NCBI RefSeq assembly: GCF_010728925.1
Contig: NZ_AP022608.1
Span: 4,774,001-4,838,000 of the forward strand
Direction: 5' to 3'
From: Mycolicibacterium gadium
GTDB lineage: Bacteria; Actinomycetota; Actinomycetes; Mycobacteriales; Mycobacteriaceae
Length of the DNA stretch: 64,000 nt
Part shown: positions 36,075 to 44,922 of the stretch, piece after piece
Layout: every line of letters starts with the position of its first letter
How positions within the stretch are numbered: the stretch's first letter is position 1
Made by a program: the position numbers and the translations under genes
The notes under the pieces: generated by a model
What the model saw: only the letters and a program-made list of their open reading frames with translations
The model's database searches: none
Told to the model about the DNA's origin: nothing

Positions 36075-36708
36075 GGCGGGTCCGACCGAGTGGGGCGAGA
36101 GTCCCGGGGTAGGCCCGTGGCAAGGTCCGCTGCCCGACGATCCCCGTTACGACCCCGCGCTGCTGCGGGACGGCGACACCCGCAATGTCGTTGATGCATA
36201 TCGGTATTGGACGCGCGAAGCGATCATCGCCGATATCGACACCCGTAGGCATCCCCTGCACATCGCGATCGAGAACTTCGGTAACGACGCCAACATCGGT
36301 GCGGTGGTCCGAACGGCCAACGCGTTCGCGGTGGACACCGTGCACATCGTGGGTCGCCGCCGGTGGAATCGGCGCGGAGCAATGGTGACCGATCGTTACC
36401 AGCGGCTGTGCCATCACGACACCACCGAAGCACTGCTGGCCTTCGCCGTCGATGCGGGGCTGACCGTTGTCGCCGTCGACAACGTGCCGGGTGCCGCGCG
36501 GCTGGAGGACGTCGAGTTACCGCGGGCATGCCTGCTGGTGTTCGGGCAGGAAGGTCCGGGCATCACCTTTCAGGCCAGTGCCGGTGCCGAATTGACGGTG
36601 TCGATCGCACAATTCGGCTCCACCCGCAGCATCAACGCCGGAGTCGCCGCGGGCATCGCCATGCACAGCTGGATCCGAACGCACGCCGACCTCGACCGGG
36701 CCTGGTAG
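36067..36708 (+). CDS. SpoU/TrmH-family RNA 2'-O-methyltransferase (Rv0380c-like)
   Basis: 213 residues with the three SpoU motifs: NIGAVVRTANAF, LVFGQEGPGI and STRSINAGVAAGIAMH, forming the knotted SAM site. It should methylate ribose in tRNA or rRNA; which nucleotide cannot be read. GTG 36067 overlaps the lipoprotein stop. The last 192 bases lie opposite the end of the convergent MFS gene. Confidence 0.9.
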   Translation: MSEAGPTEWGESPGVGPWQGPLPDDPRYDPALLRDGDTRNVVDAYRYWTREAIIADIDTRRHPLHIAIENFGNDANIGAVVRTANAFAVDTVHIVGRRRWNRRGAMVTDRYQRLCHHDTTEALLAFAVDAGLTVVAVDNVPGAARLEDVELPRACLLVFGQEGPGITFQASAGAELTVSIAQFGSTRSINAGVAAGIAMHSWIRTHADLDRAW

Positions 36709-38178
36709 CCGCTCGCGCAGCAACAACCACACCGCGACCGCCGAGACCAGCATCAGCGCCGCACCGACGCCCGACGCGATCGCGAGCCCCGACGTGAACG
36801 CGTGCTTCGTCGCCACGAGCAGGGCGGCCCCCTGGTCGGCGGGCAGTGTCTGCGCGGCCTCGACCGCAGCGGCTAGGGAGTCCCGCGATTCAGCGACCGC
36901 CGCCGCGGGAATGCCCTCGGGCGCAGTGAAATTGCGATATACCCCGGTAACGATCGAGCCCAGTGTGGCAATGCCCAGCGCCATTCCGAGCTCGTACGCG
37001 GTCTCCGAAACCGCGGCCGCCGCACCGGCGCGTTCCTTGGGAACGCTGGCCAGGAGGACGTCGCTCGCCACCGTGAACGCCAGGCCGAGTCCGACACCGA
37101 CGACGAACAGCGTCACGCCGAGTTGCGGGTAGGAGGTGCCGGGTGTGAGCACCGTCAATGTCGCCATGGCGGCTCCCACCATCGCCAGACCCGAGGTCAG
37201 TACCGCGCGCCGGGACCAGTAGCGCACCGCGACTCCCGCCAGCACACCGAACACCGTCGCCGTGACTGCCGCGGGCAGTTCGGCCAACCCGGCCTTCAAC
37301 GGGCTGAAGCCTTGGACGAGTTGGAAGTACTGCGACAGGAAGAAGACCAGACCGGATAGTCCGAGCACGGACAGCAGGTTGGCGCTCACCACGCCGGTGA
37401 ATGCGCGGTTGCCGAACAGCCGAACGTCGATCAGCGGGTGTGACAGCCTGAGTTGGCGGCGGACGAACAGTGTCAGCGCACCGGCCCCGAGCAGGGCTGC
37501 GATGGCGACATCGAGGTGAAATCCCTGCGCAGCAACCTCTTTGATCGCGTACACGGCGCCGAGGATGCCCGCCATCGAGAACACGACGCTGAGCAGATCC
37601 CACGGGCCGGGGGCGGGGTTGCGGTGCTCGGGTACCAGTGCGATGCCTCCGATCACGAGGACCACCATCACCGGCACGTTGATCAAGAACACCGAGCCCC
37701 ACCAGAAATGCTCGAGGAGTATCCCGCCGAGAATCGGGCCGAATGCGGCGCCGGCCGAGAACGCCGACGCCCAAATGCCCACGGCCAGTGTGCGTTCCCT
37801 GGGATCGGCGAAAATGCCGCGGATGAGGGCCAGAGTCGCAGGCGCCAGGGTCGCACCCGCAATGCCCTGCAGTGCCCGCGCCGCGATCAACAGCTCCGCC
37901 GACGGCGCATACGCCGTTGCGGCGGAGATCACCGCGAAGGCCGTCGCACCCCAGAGCAACATCTTCTTGTGACCGATCCGGTCACCGAGGCCACCCATCG
38001 TGATCAGGAGGCTGGCGAGCACGAAGGAGTAGATGTCGCCGATCCACAGGATCTGGATTCCGGTGGCATCGAGGTCCCGGCTGATGAACGGCGTAGCCAG
38101 CGCCAGGACCGTGCCGTCGATGCCGATGAGCAGAACCGCGAGCGTCAGGACGCCGAGCGCGGACCAGCGGCGAATCAT
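36517..38178 (-). CDS. MFS drug:H+ antiporter (DHA2/EmrB-QacA type)
   Basis: 553 residues from ATG 38178 with 14 predicted helices. Motif A (GGLGDRIGHKKML) follows helix 2 and the antiporter-type motif GPILGGILLEHFWWGSVFLINVP is present. The last helix ends near residue 488; a 65-residue hydrophilic tail follows, encoded entirely opposite the methyltransferase gene (36517-36708). The start overlaps the TetR stop (ATGA), so regulator and pump are one transcript. Likely exports drugs or lipophilic compounds; substrate unknown. Confidence 0.88.
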   Translation of the reverse strand: MIRRWSALGVLTLAVLLIGIDGTVLALATPFISRDLDATGIQILWIGDIYSFVLASLLITMGGLGDRIGHKKMLLWGATAFAVISAATAYAPSAELLIAARALQGIAGATLAPATLALIRGIFADPRERTLAVGIWASAFSAGAAFGPILGGILLEHFWWGSVFLINVPVMVVLVIGGIALVPEHRNPAPGPWDLLSVVFSMAGILGAVYAIKEVAAQGFHLDVAIAALLGAGALTLFVRRQLRLSHPLIDVRLFGNRAFTGVVSANLLSVLGLSGLVFFLSQYFQLVQGFSPLKAGLAELPAAVTATVFGVLAGVAVRYWSRRAVLTSGLAMVGAAMATLTVLTPGTSYPQLGVTLFVVGVGLGLAFTVASDVLLASVPKERAGAAAAVSETAYELGMALGIATLGSIVTGVYRNFTAPEGIPAAAVAESRDSLAAAVEAAQTLPADQGAALLVATKHAFTSGLAIASGVGAALMLVSAVAVWLLLRERLPGPVEVGVRSDPAVHGDARGDSGVDAAGGAELCDRHRQFGTGTGLKGDARTFLPEHQQACPR

Positions 38179-38717
38179 GATGTCAGTACTCCGTGCAATA
38201 GCAGTTCGGTGATCATGTGGTCGAACTCGCGTCCTGCGACGCGTCCGACCTGAACGGCCCACGCCGCTCCTGCCACCAGTGAGTAGAGCGCCTCGGTCAG
38301 CCATGCCGCGGTGAGGTCGGGACGGAGATCGCCGTCGCGCTGGCCGCGTTGGAAGAGCGCGGTGATGGCGGCGTCGATGTCCGCCCAGCCCTCCAGCGAC
38401 TTGTCGACGTCGAATTCCTGGGTCTGGCTATAGAGCAGTGCGAGGTAGGGCGATACCGGTTGGCATGCGGCGATCAGCCTGCGCAACGCCTCGACGGCCG
38501 AATCATCGTGCAAGCGCGCAACGTCGAGGGCACGTGCCATCTCGCTGATCGCGAGCTCGTCCAAAGCGGCCAGCAGCGCCGGCTTCCCCGCGAAATGGCG
38601 ATGCAGTGTGGCTCGGCTCACCCCGACCGCGGCCGCGATCTCGTCCTGCGTCGCATTGGGCCTGCGACCGAGGAAGTCGGCCGCGGCGCGCAGCAGTGTT
38701 TCGCGATCAGATGGCAT
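38175..38717 (-). CDS. TetR-family regulator of the MFS pump
   Basis: 180 residues from ATG 38717. The helix-turn-helix contains ATQDEIAAAVGVSRATLHRHFAGKPALLAAL (about 20-50). The C-terminal domain ends in GREFDHMITELLLHGV. The ATGA overlap couples it to the MFS gene. A perfect palindrome lies 20-37 bases upstream of the start, so the regulator probably represses its own operon. Effector unknown. Confidence 0.9.
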   Translation of the reverse strand: MPSDRETLLRAAADFLGRRPNATQDEIAAAVGVSRATLHRHFAGKPALLAALDELAISEMARALDVARLHDDSAVEALRRLIAACQPVSPYLALLYSQTQEFDVDKSLEGWADIDAAITALFQRGQRDGDLRPDLTAAWLTEALYSLVAGAAWAVQVGRVAGREFDHMITELLLHGVLTS

Positions 38718-38736
38718 GAGACGATGATAGCTCAGG

Positions 38737-38754
38737 TGAGACAAATACGTCTCA
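38737..38754. promoter_or_regulatory. Perfect inverted repeat, probable operator of the TetR/MFS operon
   Basis: TGAGAC (38737-38742), six bases, GTCTCA (38749-38754): an 18-base perfect inverted repeat 20 bases upstream of the TetR start. Another TGAGAC copy occurs at 38717-38722, overlapping the start region. Likely autoregulatory site. Confidence 0.65.
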
Positions 38755-38820
38755 TAGAGAATAGGGGCGGGCCTCTCAGCCGAGCACATTTCGCAGGCCG
38801 GGTAGGGCAGGATCGAAGCC

Positions 38821-39921
38821 ATGGATCAGCTATGGGCCAACCGCGCAGCCAGCGCAGAGGCCGCGATCGCAAAGCGGCATCTGAAAAAGCTGTGGGCCAT
38901 ACCGGGAACACAGCTGGGCGTCGTCGCCTGGCCGGCGACGCGCAAGTACCGGCTGTTCGGTACCTGGCACTACTGGTGGCAGGCCCATCTACTGGACTGC
39001 CTGGTCGACGCGCAAGTGCGCGACCCGCAGCCCGAACGCCAGCAGAAGATCGCCAGGCAGATCAGGGGCCACCGGCTACGCAACAACCTGCGCTGGACCA
39101 ACGACTATTACGACGACATGGCGTGGCTGGCAATCGCGCTCGAACGGGCGGGGCGCCTCACAGGTGTCGAGCGCCCCAGGGCGCTGGACACACTGTCCGA
39201 GCAGTTTCTCAACTCGTGGGTGCCCGAGGACGGCGGCGGAATTCCATGGCGCAAACAAGACCAGTTCTTCAACGCCCCGGCCAACGGTCCGGCGGCGATC
39301 TTCCTTGCCCGCCACGACCGGCTGCGCCGGGCTCAGCAGATGTCGGACTGGCTCGACGAGACGCTGATCGATCCGGAGACCCACCTGGTGTTCGACGGGA
39401 TCAAGGGCGGGTCGATGGTGCGCGCGCAGTACACCTACTGCCAGGGAGTGGTGCTCGGCCTGGAAACCGAACTCGCGATGCGCACCGAGGACGCCGACCA
39501 CGCCAAGCGGGTGCACCGACTGGTCGCCGCGGTACGCGACAACATGGCTTCCGAGGGCATCATCCGGGGTGCGGGTGGCGGTGACGGCGGTCTGTTCAAC
39601 GGGATCCTCGCGCGCTATCTGGCGCTGGTGGCCACCTCGCTGCCGCAGCACGACGACGACGACGCGGCTGCCAGGGACACCGCGACCAAGCTGGTACTGA
39701 CGTCGGCGGAGGCGGCGTGGGACAACCGGCAGACCGTCGAGGGCCTGCCGCTGTTCGCGGCGTTCTGGGAGCGCACCGCCGAGATACCCACTGCGGCAGG
39801 TGAGGAGGCCCAGTTCGTCGAGGGTGCTGTCAACGCGTCGCAGGTTCCAGAGCGCGATCTGTCCGTTCAGCTGGCAGGGTGGATGCTCATGGAAGCGGCC
39901 CACGCGGTATCCGACACGTGA
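38821..39921 (+). CDS. Glycoside hydrolase family 76 protein (Rv0365c-like)
   Basis: 366 residues with the (alpha/alpha)6-barrel pattern and the paired catalytic aspartates in YYDDMAW (D98, D99). GH76 enzymes cut or transfer alpha-1,6-mannan, so a role with mannan or lipomannan is possible. No signal peptide is seen, which is unusual for an extracellular mannanase and suggests a cytoplasmic or unconventional role. Its stop overlaps the GTG of the NhaA fusion gene. Confidence 0.85.
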   Translation: MDQLWANRAASAEAAIAKRHLKKLWAIPGTQLGVVAWPATRKYRLFGTWHYWWQAHLLDCLVDAQVRDPQPERQQKIARQIRGHRLRNNLRWTNDYYDDMAWLAIALERAGRLTGVERPRALDTLSEQFLNSWVPEDGGGIPWRKQDQFFNAPANGPAAIFLARHDRLRRAQQMSDWLDETLIDPETHLVFDGIKGGSMVRAQYTYCQGVVLGLETELAMRTEDADHAKRVHRLVAAVRDNMASEGIIRGAGGGDGGLFNGILARYLALVATSLPQHDDDDAAARDTATKLVLTSAEAAWDNRQTVEGLPLFAAFWERTAEIPTAAGEEAQFVEGAVNASQVPERDLSVQLAGWMLMEAAHAVSDT

Positions 39922-41765
39922 CGTCTGAACCGGCTTCGCGCGTCGTTCATTCTTTTCCCACGCGGTTCGGCCGCGACCTCAAATCCATGAAGCCTGGGGA
40001 AAACGCCGCCGCGGGCCTGCTGCTGCTGTCCACCGTCATCGCCATCATCTGGGCGAATTCGCCGTGGGCGGAAAGCTATTGGACCCTGCTGGACACCCAC
40101 GTCGGTGTTTCGTTCGGCGAGCACCACTTCGACATGAGCGTCAAGCATCTGGTCAACGACGCGCTCATGGCGTTCTTCTTCTTCATCGTGGGCCTCGAAG
40201 TGACACGCGAGTTCGCCATCGGCGAGCTCACCGACAGAGCTAGGGCCGCGGTACCCGTCGTCGCGGCGATCGCGGGTCTGGTCGCGCCCGCCGTCATCTT
40301 CCTGGTGCTCAATCCCTCCGGCGAGAACGCCCACGCCTGGGGTGTGGTGATCTCCACCGACACCGCGTTCCTGGTGGGTGCGCTTGCCATCATCAAGCCG
40401 AAATTCCCTGGGCGACTGCGGATCTTCCTGCTCACCCTGGCCGTCGTCGACGACGTCGGTGCGCTGATCGTGATCGCGGTGTTCTATTCGGATTCGATCC
40501 AGGTGGTACCGCTGGTGGTCTCGGCGCTACTGCTCATCGCGATCGCGCTGGTGCGATTTCTGCCGGCCGCCCGCGGCCCCGCGTATGCGCTGCTGGGCTT
40601 CGCATTGTGGGTCGGGCTGTACCTGGCGGGAATCCATCCGACCCTCGCCGGTGTCGCGCTCGCGTTACTCATTCCCGTATTCGCCCCCGAGCGCAGACAG
40701 GTCGAGGACGCCGTCGAGGTGATCCGCGCGTTCCGGCAGTCACCGAACTCTCAGTACGCCCGCGCGGCCACCCGCCGTCTGCGGCAATCTATTTCCATCA
40801 ACGAACGATTGCAGACCGACATCGGTCCGTACGTGTCATTCCTGGTGCTGCCGCTGTTCGCGTTGGTCAACGCCGGGGTCAGGCTCGACGCGGAGAGCCT
40901 GTCCGCCGCGGCGCGCTCACCGTTGACGTGGGGCATCGTCGCCGGCCTGGTGCTGGGGAAGTTGATCGGCATCACCGGTGCGACGTGGCTGATGCGCCGA
41001 ACGGGGCTCGGTCAGCTGGCTCCCGGGCTGCGGCTGCGCCGGGTTACCGGTGGTGCCGCGCTGTCCGGAATCGGTTTCACCATCTCACTTTTCATCGTCG
41101 ACATCGCGATCAGCGAACCCGCGCGGCAGGATCAGGCACGCATCGGAGTCATCGCCGCGTCGCTCATCGCATTGGTCCTCGGCTGGGCCATCTTCCACAT
41201 CACCGACCTGGTCAGTCCGCCGGAACCCATCGGCCTCAAGCTGATTCGACCCGTCGACTCCGCGCGCGACCACGTCCGCGGCAATCCCGACGCTCCGCTC
41301 ACGCTGGTGGAGTACGGCGACTACGAATGCCCGTTCTGCAGCCGCGCGACGGGGGCTATCGACGAGGTGCGGGCTCACTTCGGTGACGACCTGCTCTACG
41401 TGTGGCGACACCTGCCACTCGAGCGTGTCCACCCGCGGGCCTTCGACGCGGCACGCGCCGCCGAGGCTGCCGGGTTGCAGGGCAAGTACTTCGAGATGGG
41501 TGCGGAGTTGTTTGCACACCAGGACGACCTGGAGTGGGTGGACATCTACCGCTACGCCAACGCGGTCGGGCTCGATCTCGAACAGTTCGATCAGGACGTC
41601 CGGGTTCATCCGTCGAAGGTGTTACACCGCGTGCAGGACGACGCGCAGGACGCCGAGGCGATGGATCTGAACTCGACGCCGACGTTCTTCGTCAACGGTA
41701 AGCGACACAAGGGCCCGTGGGATTCGGCCAGCCTGATCCGGGCACTGGAGCAAGGCCGCCGGTGA
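39918..41765 (+). CDS. NhaA Na+/H+ antiporter fused to DsbA-like thioredoxin domain
   Basis: 615 residues from GTG 39918. The first 430 residues form NhaA with about 11-12 helices and the ion-binding pair in VVDDVGAL (D178, D179). The C-terminal 180 residues are a DsbA/FrnE-like domain with the redox motif CPFC (C471, C474) and the cis-proline loop STPTFFV. The domain could regulate the antiporter by disulfide state or act as an anchored oxidoreductase. Such NhaA-DsbA fusions occur in other actinobacteria. Coupled to the GH76 gene by GTGA. Confidence 0.92.
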   Translation: MTSEPASRVVHSFPTRFGRDLKSMKPGENAAAGLLLLSTVIAIIWANSPWAESYWTLLDTHVGVSFGEHHFDMSVKHLVNDALMAFFFFIVGLEVTREFAIGELTDRARAAVPVVAAIAGLVAPAVIFLVLNPSGENAHAWGVVISTDTAFLVGALAIIKPKFPGRLRIFLLTLAVVDDVGALIVIAVFYSDSIQVVPLVVSALLLIAIALVRFLPAARGPAYALLGFALWVGLYLAGIHPTLAGVALALLIPVFAPERRQVEDAVEVIRAFRQSPNSQYARAATRRLRQSISINERLQTDIGPYVSFLVLPLFALVNAGVRLDAESLSAAARSPLTWGIVAGLVLGKLIGITGATWLMRRTGLGQLAPGLRLRRVTGGAALSGIGFTISLFIVDIAISEPARQDQARIGVIAASLIALVLGWAIFHITDLVSPPEPIGLKLIRPVDSARDHVRGNPDAPLTLVEYGDYECPFCSRATGAIDEVRAHFGDDLLYVWRHLPLERVHPRAFDAARAAEAAGLQGKYFEMGAELFAHQDDLEWVDIYRYANAVGLDLEQFDQDVRVHPSKVLHRVQDDAQDAEAMDLNSTPTFFVNGKRHKGPWDSASLIRALEQGRR

Positions 41766-41769
41766 GCGG

Positions 41770-42462
41770 CTAGGCGGCTTCGCCCGCTGCGCGCTTGGCG
41801 GCCTTGCGCCGCTTGTACCACTCGAACACCATCGGCAGGACCGACACCACGACGATGCCGATCACGATGGGCTCGAGGAGGTCCTGGATCATCTGGAACC
41901 GGCCGAGCCAGTATCCGAGCAGTGTCAGCCCGACGCCCCACACGACCGCACCGAGGACGTTGAAGAACGTGAACACCGGGTAGCTCATCCTGGCGGCGCC
42001 TGCGGTGAGCGGCGCGAGCGTTCGCACGATCGGCACGAATCGCGCGATCACGATCGCGAACGGGCCCCGCTGTTCGAAGAACGCGTGCGCCTCGTCAAGG
42101 TAACGCTGCTTGAGAATTCTGGCGTCGGGCTTGAACATCGCCGTGCCGACGTTGCGTCCGATCCAATACCCGACCTGCCCGCCGAGTACCGCGGCGATGG
42201 GGATGAACACCAGCAGCTGCCAGAGCTGGAAGTTGATCACCTCGCCGCCGTCGGCCTGCAGCGCCTGGGTGCCTGCGGCCAGCATGCCCGCCACGAACAG
42301 CAGCGAGTCACCCGGAAGGATCGGAAAGAGCACGCCGGACTCGACGAAGATGACCACCAGCAGTCCGACCAGGGCCCACGTACCGAAGTACCCGAGCAAC
42401 GTCATCGGGTCGAGGAAGTCCGGCATGAGTGCCAGCTGGTCGGCCGCGGCGGAGGTCGTCAC
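41770..42462 (-). CDS. DedA-family membrane protein (Rv0364-like)
   Basis: 230 residues from GTG 42462. It has the DedA (SNARE-associated/VTT) motifs FVESGVLFPILPGDSLLF and, near 140, FAIVIARFVPIVRTLAPLTAG with two conserved arginines. DedA proteins are flippases or transporters for undecaprenyl phosphate or phospholipids. The gene is divergent from fba with 119 bases between. A longer start at 42594 would overlap fba and is rejected. Confidence 0.85.
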   Translation of the reverse strand: MTTSAAADQLALMPDFLDPMTLLGYFGTWALVGLLVVIFVESGVLFPILPGDSLLFVAGMLAAGTQALQADGGEVINFQLWQLLVFIPIAAVLGGQVGYWIGRNVGTAMFKPDARILKQRYLDEAHAFFEQRGPFAIVIARFVPIVRTLAPLTAGAARMSYPVFTFFNVLGAVVWGVGLTLLGYWLGRFQMIQDLLEPIVIGIVVVSVLPMVFEWYKRRKAAKRAAGEAA

Positions 42463-42581
42463 AAGGCCCCAAGATACCGGTCTGAGCGGTTGCCGCCGAA
42501 ATGTCGATTCGGCTTGACCGTGTGCGGTGGCCCCACCCCTGCGAGAATCGCTGTACGTACTGATCGCCGAGAGGAACGCAT

Positions 42582-43622
42582 ATGCCCATCGCAACGCCCG
42601 AGGTCTACGCGGAGATGCTGAGCCGGGCCAAAGAACATTCCTTCGCGTTTCCCGCTATCAACTGCGTCGGCTCGGAGTCGGTCAACGCGGCCATCAAGGG
42701 TTTCGCGGACGCCGGTAGTGACGGCATCATCCAGTTCTCGACCGGCGGGGCCGAGTTCGCCTCCGGACTGGGCGTCAAGGACATGGTGACCGGCGCCGTG
42801 GCGCTCGCCGAGTTCGCCCACGTCATCGCCGACAGGTATCCGATCACCGTCGCCCTGCACACCGACCACTGTCCGAAGGACAAGTTGGAGACCTACGTCA
42901 GGCCGTTGCTCGCGATCTCGCAACAGCGGGTCGCCGGTGGGAGTAACCCGCTGTTCCAGTCGCATATGTGGGACGGTTCGGCGGTGCCGATCGACGAGAA
43001 CCTGGACATCGCGCGCGAGCTGCTCAAGGAGGCCGCGGCCGCCAAGATCGTCCTCGAGATCGAGATCGGTGTGGTCGGCGGCGAAGAAGACGGGGTGGCC
43101 CACGAGATCAACGACAAGCTCTACACGAGCCCGGAGGATTTCGAGAAGACCATCGAAGCGCTCGGCGCCGGTGAGCACGGCAGGTACCTGCTGGCCGCGA
43201 CGTTCGGCAATGTGCACGGCGTCTACAAGCCGGGCAACGTTAAGTTGCGGCCCGACATTCTCGCCGAGGGCCAGAAGGTGGCGGCGGCAAAACTCGGATT
43301 ATCCGAGGACGCAAAGCCTTTCGACTTCGTCTTCCATGGTGGGTCTGGCTCGCTGAAATCCGAGATCGAGGATTCGCTGCGCTACGGCGTCGTGAAGATG
43401 AACGTCGACACCGACACTCAGTACGCGTTCACCCGGCCCATCGCGGCACACATGTTCTCCAACTACGACGGCGTGCTCAAGGTCGACGGCGAAGTCGGCA
43501 ACAAGAAGGCCTACGACCCGCGCAGCTATCTGAAGAAGGCCGAGGCGTCGATGACCGAACGCGTCATAGAGGCGTGCCGCGACCTGCACAGCGCGGGTCG
43601 CTCAGTGACAGCCGCCGGCTAG
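42582..43622 (+). CDS. fba: Class II fructose-bisphosphate aldolase
   Basis: 346 residues. The three zinc ligands are H96 (HTDHCPKDK), H212 (GNVHGVY) and H252 (HGGSGS), at the same numbers as in the M. tuberculosis enzyme, and catalytic D95 is present. It splits fructose 1,6-bisphosphate in glycolysis and makes it in gluconeogenesis. ATG 42582 follows GAGAGGAA. Monocistronic; its stop overlaps the convergent Rv0361-like stop. Confidence 0.98.
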   Translation: MPIATPEVYAEMLSRAKEHSFAFPAINCVGSESVNAAIKGFADAGSDGIIQFSTGGAEFASGLGVKDMVTGAVALAEFAHVIADRYPITVALHTDHCPKDKLETYVRPLLAISQQRVAGGSNPLFQSHMWDGSAVPIDENLDIARELLKEAAAAKIVLEIEIGVVGGEEDGVAHEINDKLYTSPEDFEKTIEALGAGEHGRYLLAATFGNVHGVYKPGNVKLRPDILAEGQKVAAAKLGLSEDAKPFDFVFHGGSGSLKSEIEDSLRYGVVKMNVDTDTQYAFTRPIAAHMFSNYDGVLKVDGEVGNKKAYDPRSYLKKAEASMTERVIEACRDLHSAGRSVTAAG

Positions 43623-44407
43623 CTGGACGGTGCCTGGCAGATCTTCCACTGGTCGTCGCGGAACTCGAGATCCAGGCTTCGCGTCGAGCGGGTCTGCGGC
43701 GCGTAGGCCATGAACGTCGTGACGTTGGCCTCCGCGTGATCGCCGTTGACCACCACCTGGTCGATGCTGGCGATCACGGGATACCGCTTGGCGGCCGCGA
43801 TCCGCGAGTGGGTGTCGGACCACACCTTGTCGTTGTAGGTGACGTAGTCGTCGCGCGCCTTGCCGCAGGTGATGGTGCGCAGCGTGGCCAGGTCGCCTTT
43901 CGCGATCGCGGCGTCGTAGTTCTCGATGGCGGAGCGAACCCGCTCCTCCTGGGACACCGTGGGCTCCGAACCGCGGGTCAGCAGCAGGGTGCCCAGCACC
44001 GCGACGGCGACCAGCGCAGCGATCACCAGCACGACCGCGATCACCCAGCCCCAGCGGCGGTTTTTCGACGGCGGCGGCTTGGGCACTTCGCCGCGCGGCG
44101 GAATAACTTGTGGTGAAACGGGTTTGGCCGCAGGTGCGGCGGCCGTGGCCATGACCTCGGTTGCGGGTTCGGACGGTCTGTCGATCCTCGTCGTCACCCC
44201 GGCGTCGAAACCGGAGGGTGCGGTGAACCGGCGCTCGGGTTCTTCCGGCGCGGCGGGCTCTTGAGACAAGGTCTCGGTCGAGATCACCTCCGTTGCCGCT
44301 TCGTGCTCGGATTCGGCGGGCCCCATCACCTCGGTGGCAGGCGCAGAATCGTCGGCCCCCTGGTCGGTGACCTCATCCGGCTGGTCCGGCCCCTGTGGAT
44401 TCGACAT
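43619..44407 (-). CDS. Rv0361-like single-pass membrane protein with extracytoplasmic NTF2-like domain
   Basis: 262 residues. A long acidic, Thr/Glu/Pro-rich cytoplasmic region with repeated TEV motifs (possible phosphorylation sites) precedes one helix (about 118-145). The exported domain (about 150-262) reads ERVRSAIENYDAAIAKGDL..TC..Q..DQWKICQ and has two cysteines likely paired. A shorter protein at 56018-56479 shares this domain, so the two are paralogues. In M. tuberculosis Rv0361 lies beside fba. Function unknown. Confidence 0.78.
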   Translation of the reverse strand: MSNPQGPDQPDEVTDQGADDSAPATEVMGPAESEHEAATEVISTETLSQEPAAPEEPERRFTAPSGFDAGVTTRIDRPSEPATEVMATAAAPAAKPVSPQVIPPRGEVPKPPPSKNRRWGWVIAVVLVIAALVAVAVLGTLLLTRGSEPTVSQEERVRSAIENYDAAIAKGDLATLRTITCGKARDDYVTYNDKVWSDTHSRIAAAKRYPVIASIDQVVVNGDHAEANVTTFMAYAPQTRSTRSLDLEFRDDQWKICQAPSS

Positions 44408-44499
44408 CGGTGCTGCAGCCCTCCGTTACAACGCTTCGGCCGCAAAGCTTAACCATCCGGCGGGACGACCGCCGGGAGCCGCACGGCACAATGGGCCAC

Positions 44500-44916
44500 A
44501 TGACACGGATGGGTGACCTTCTCGGGCCGGATCCGGTCCTGCTTCCCGGCGACCCGGCGGCAGAGGCCGAACTGGCCGCCGCCGAAAACCCGGCCATCGT
44601 GGCCGCCGCACATCCATCGGCATCGGTCGCCTGGGCCACACTCGCCGAACAGGCGCTCGCCGCCGACCAGGCCGTGACGGCCTACGCCTACGCGCGGACC
44701 GGCTATCACCGCGGACTCGACCAGTTGCGCCGCAACGGGTGGAAGGGCTTCGGACCGGTTCCGTACGGTCACGCGCCCAACCGCGGATTCCTGCGTTGCG
44801 TAGCGGCGTTGGCGCAGGCCGCGGGACAGATCGGCGAAACCGACGAGTATCAGCGTTGCGTGGACCTGCTCGACGACTGCGATCCGGAGGCCAGGCCGGC
44901 GCTCGGGCTGGCTTGA
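44500..44916 (+). CDS. DUF3151 protein (Rv0360c-like)
   Basis: 138 residues from ATG 44500 (ATG 44491 is possible). A helical protein with NPAIVAAAHPSASVAWATLAE, YAYARTGYHRGLDQLRRNGWKG and a C-terminal QRCVDLLDDCDPEA. DUF3151 is restricted to actinobacteria and resembles tetratricopeptide-type helical hairpins. Highly conserved in mycobacteria beside Rv0361; no biochemical function known to me. Convergent with the CDF gene, six bases apart. Confidence 0.8.
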   Translation: MTRMGDLLGPDPVLLPGDPAAEAELAAAENPAIVAAAHPSASVAWATLAEQALAADQAVTAYAYARTGYHRGLDQLRRNGWKGFGPVPYGHAPNRGFLRCVAALAQAAGQIGETDEYQRCVDLLDDCDPEARPALGLA

Positions 44917-44922
44917 TTTCTC

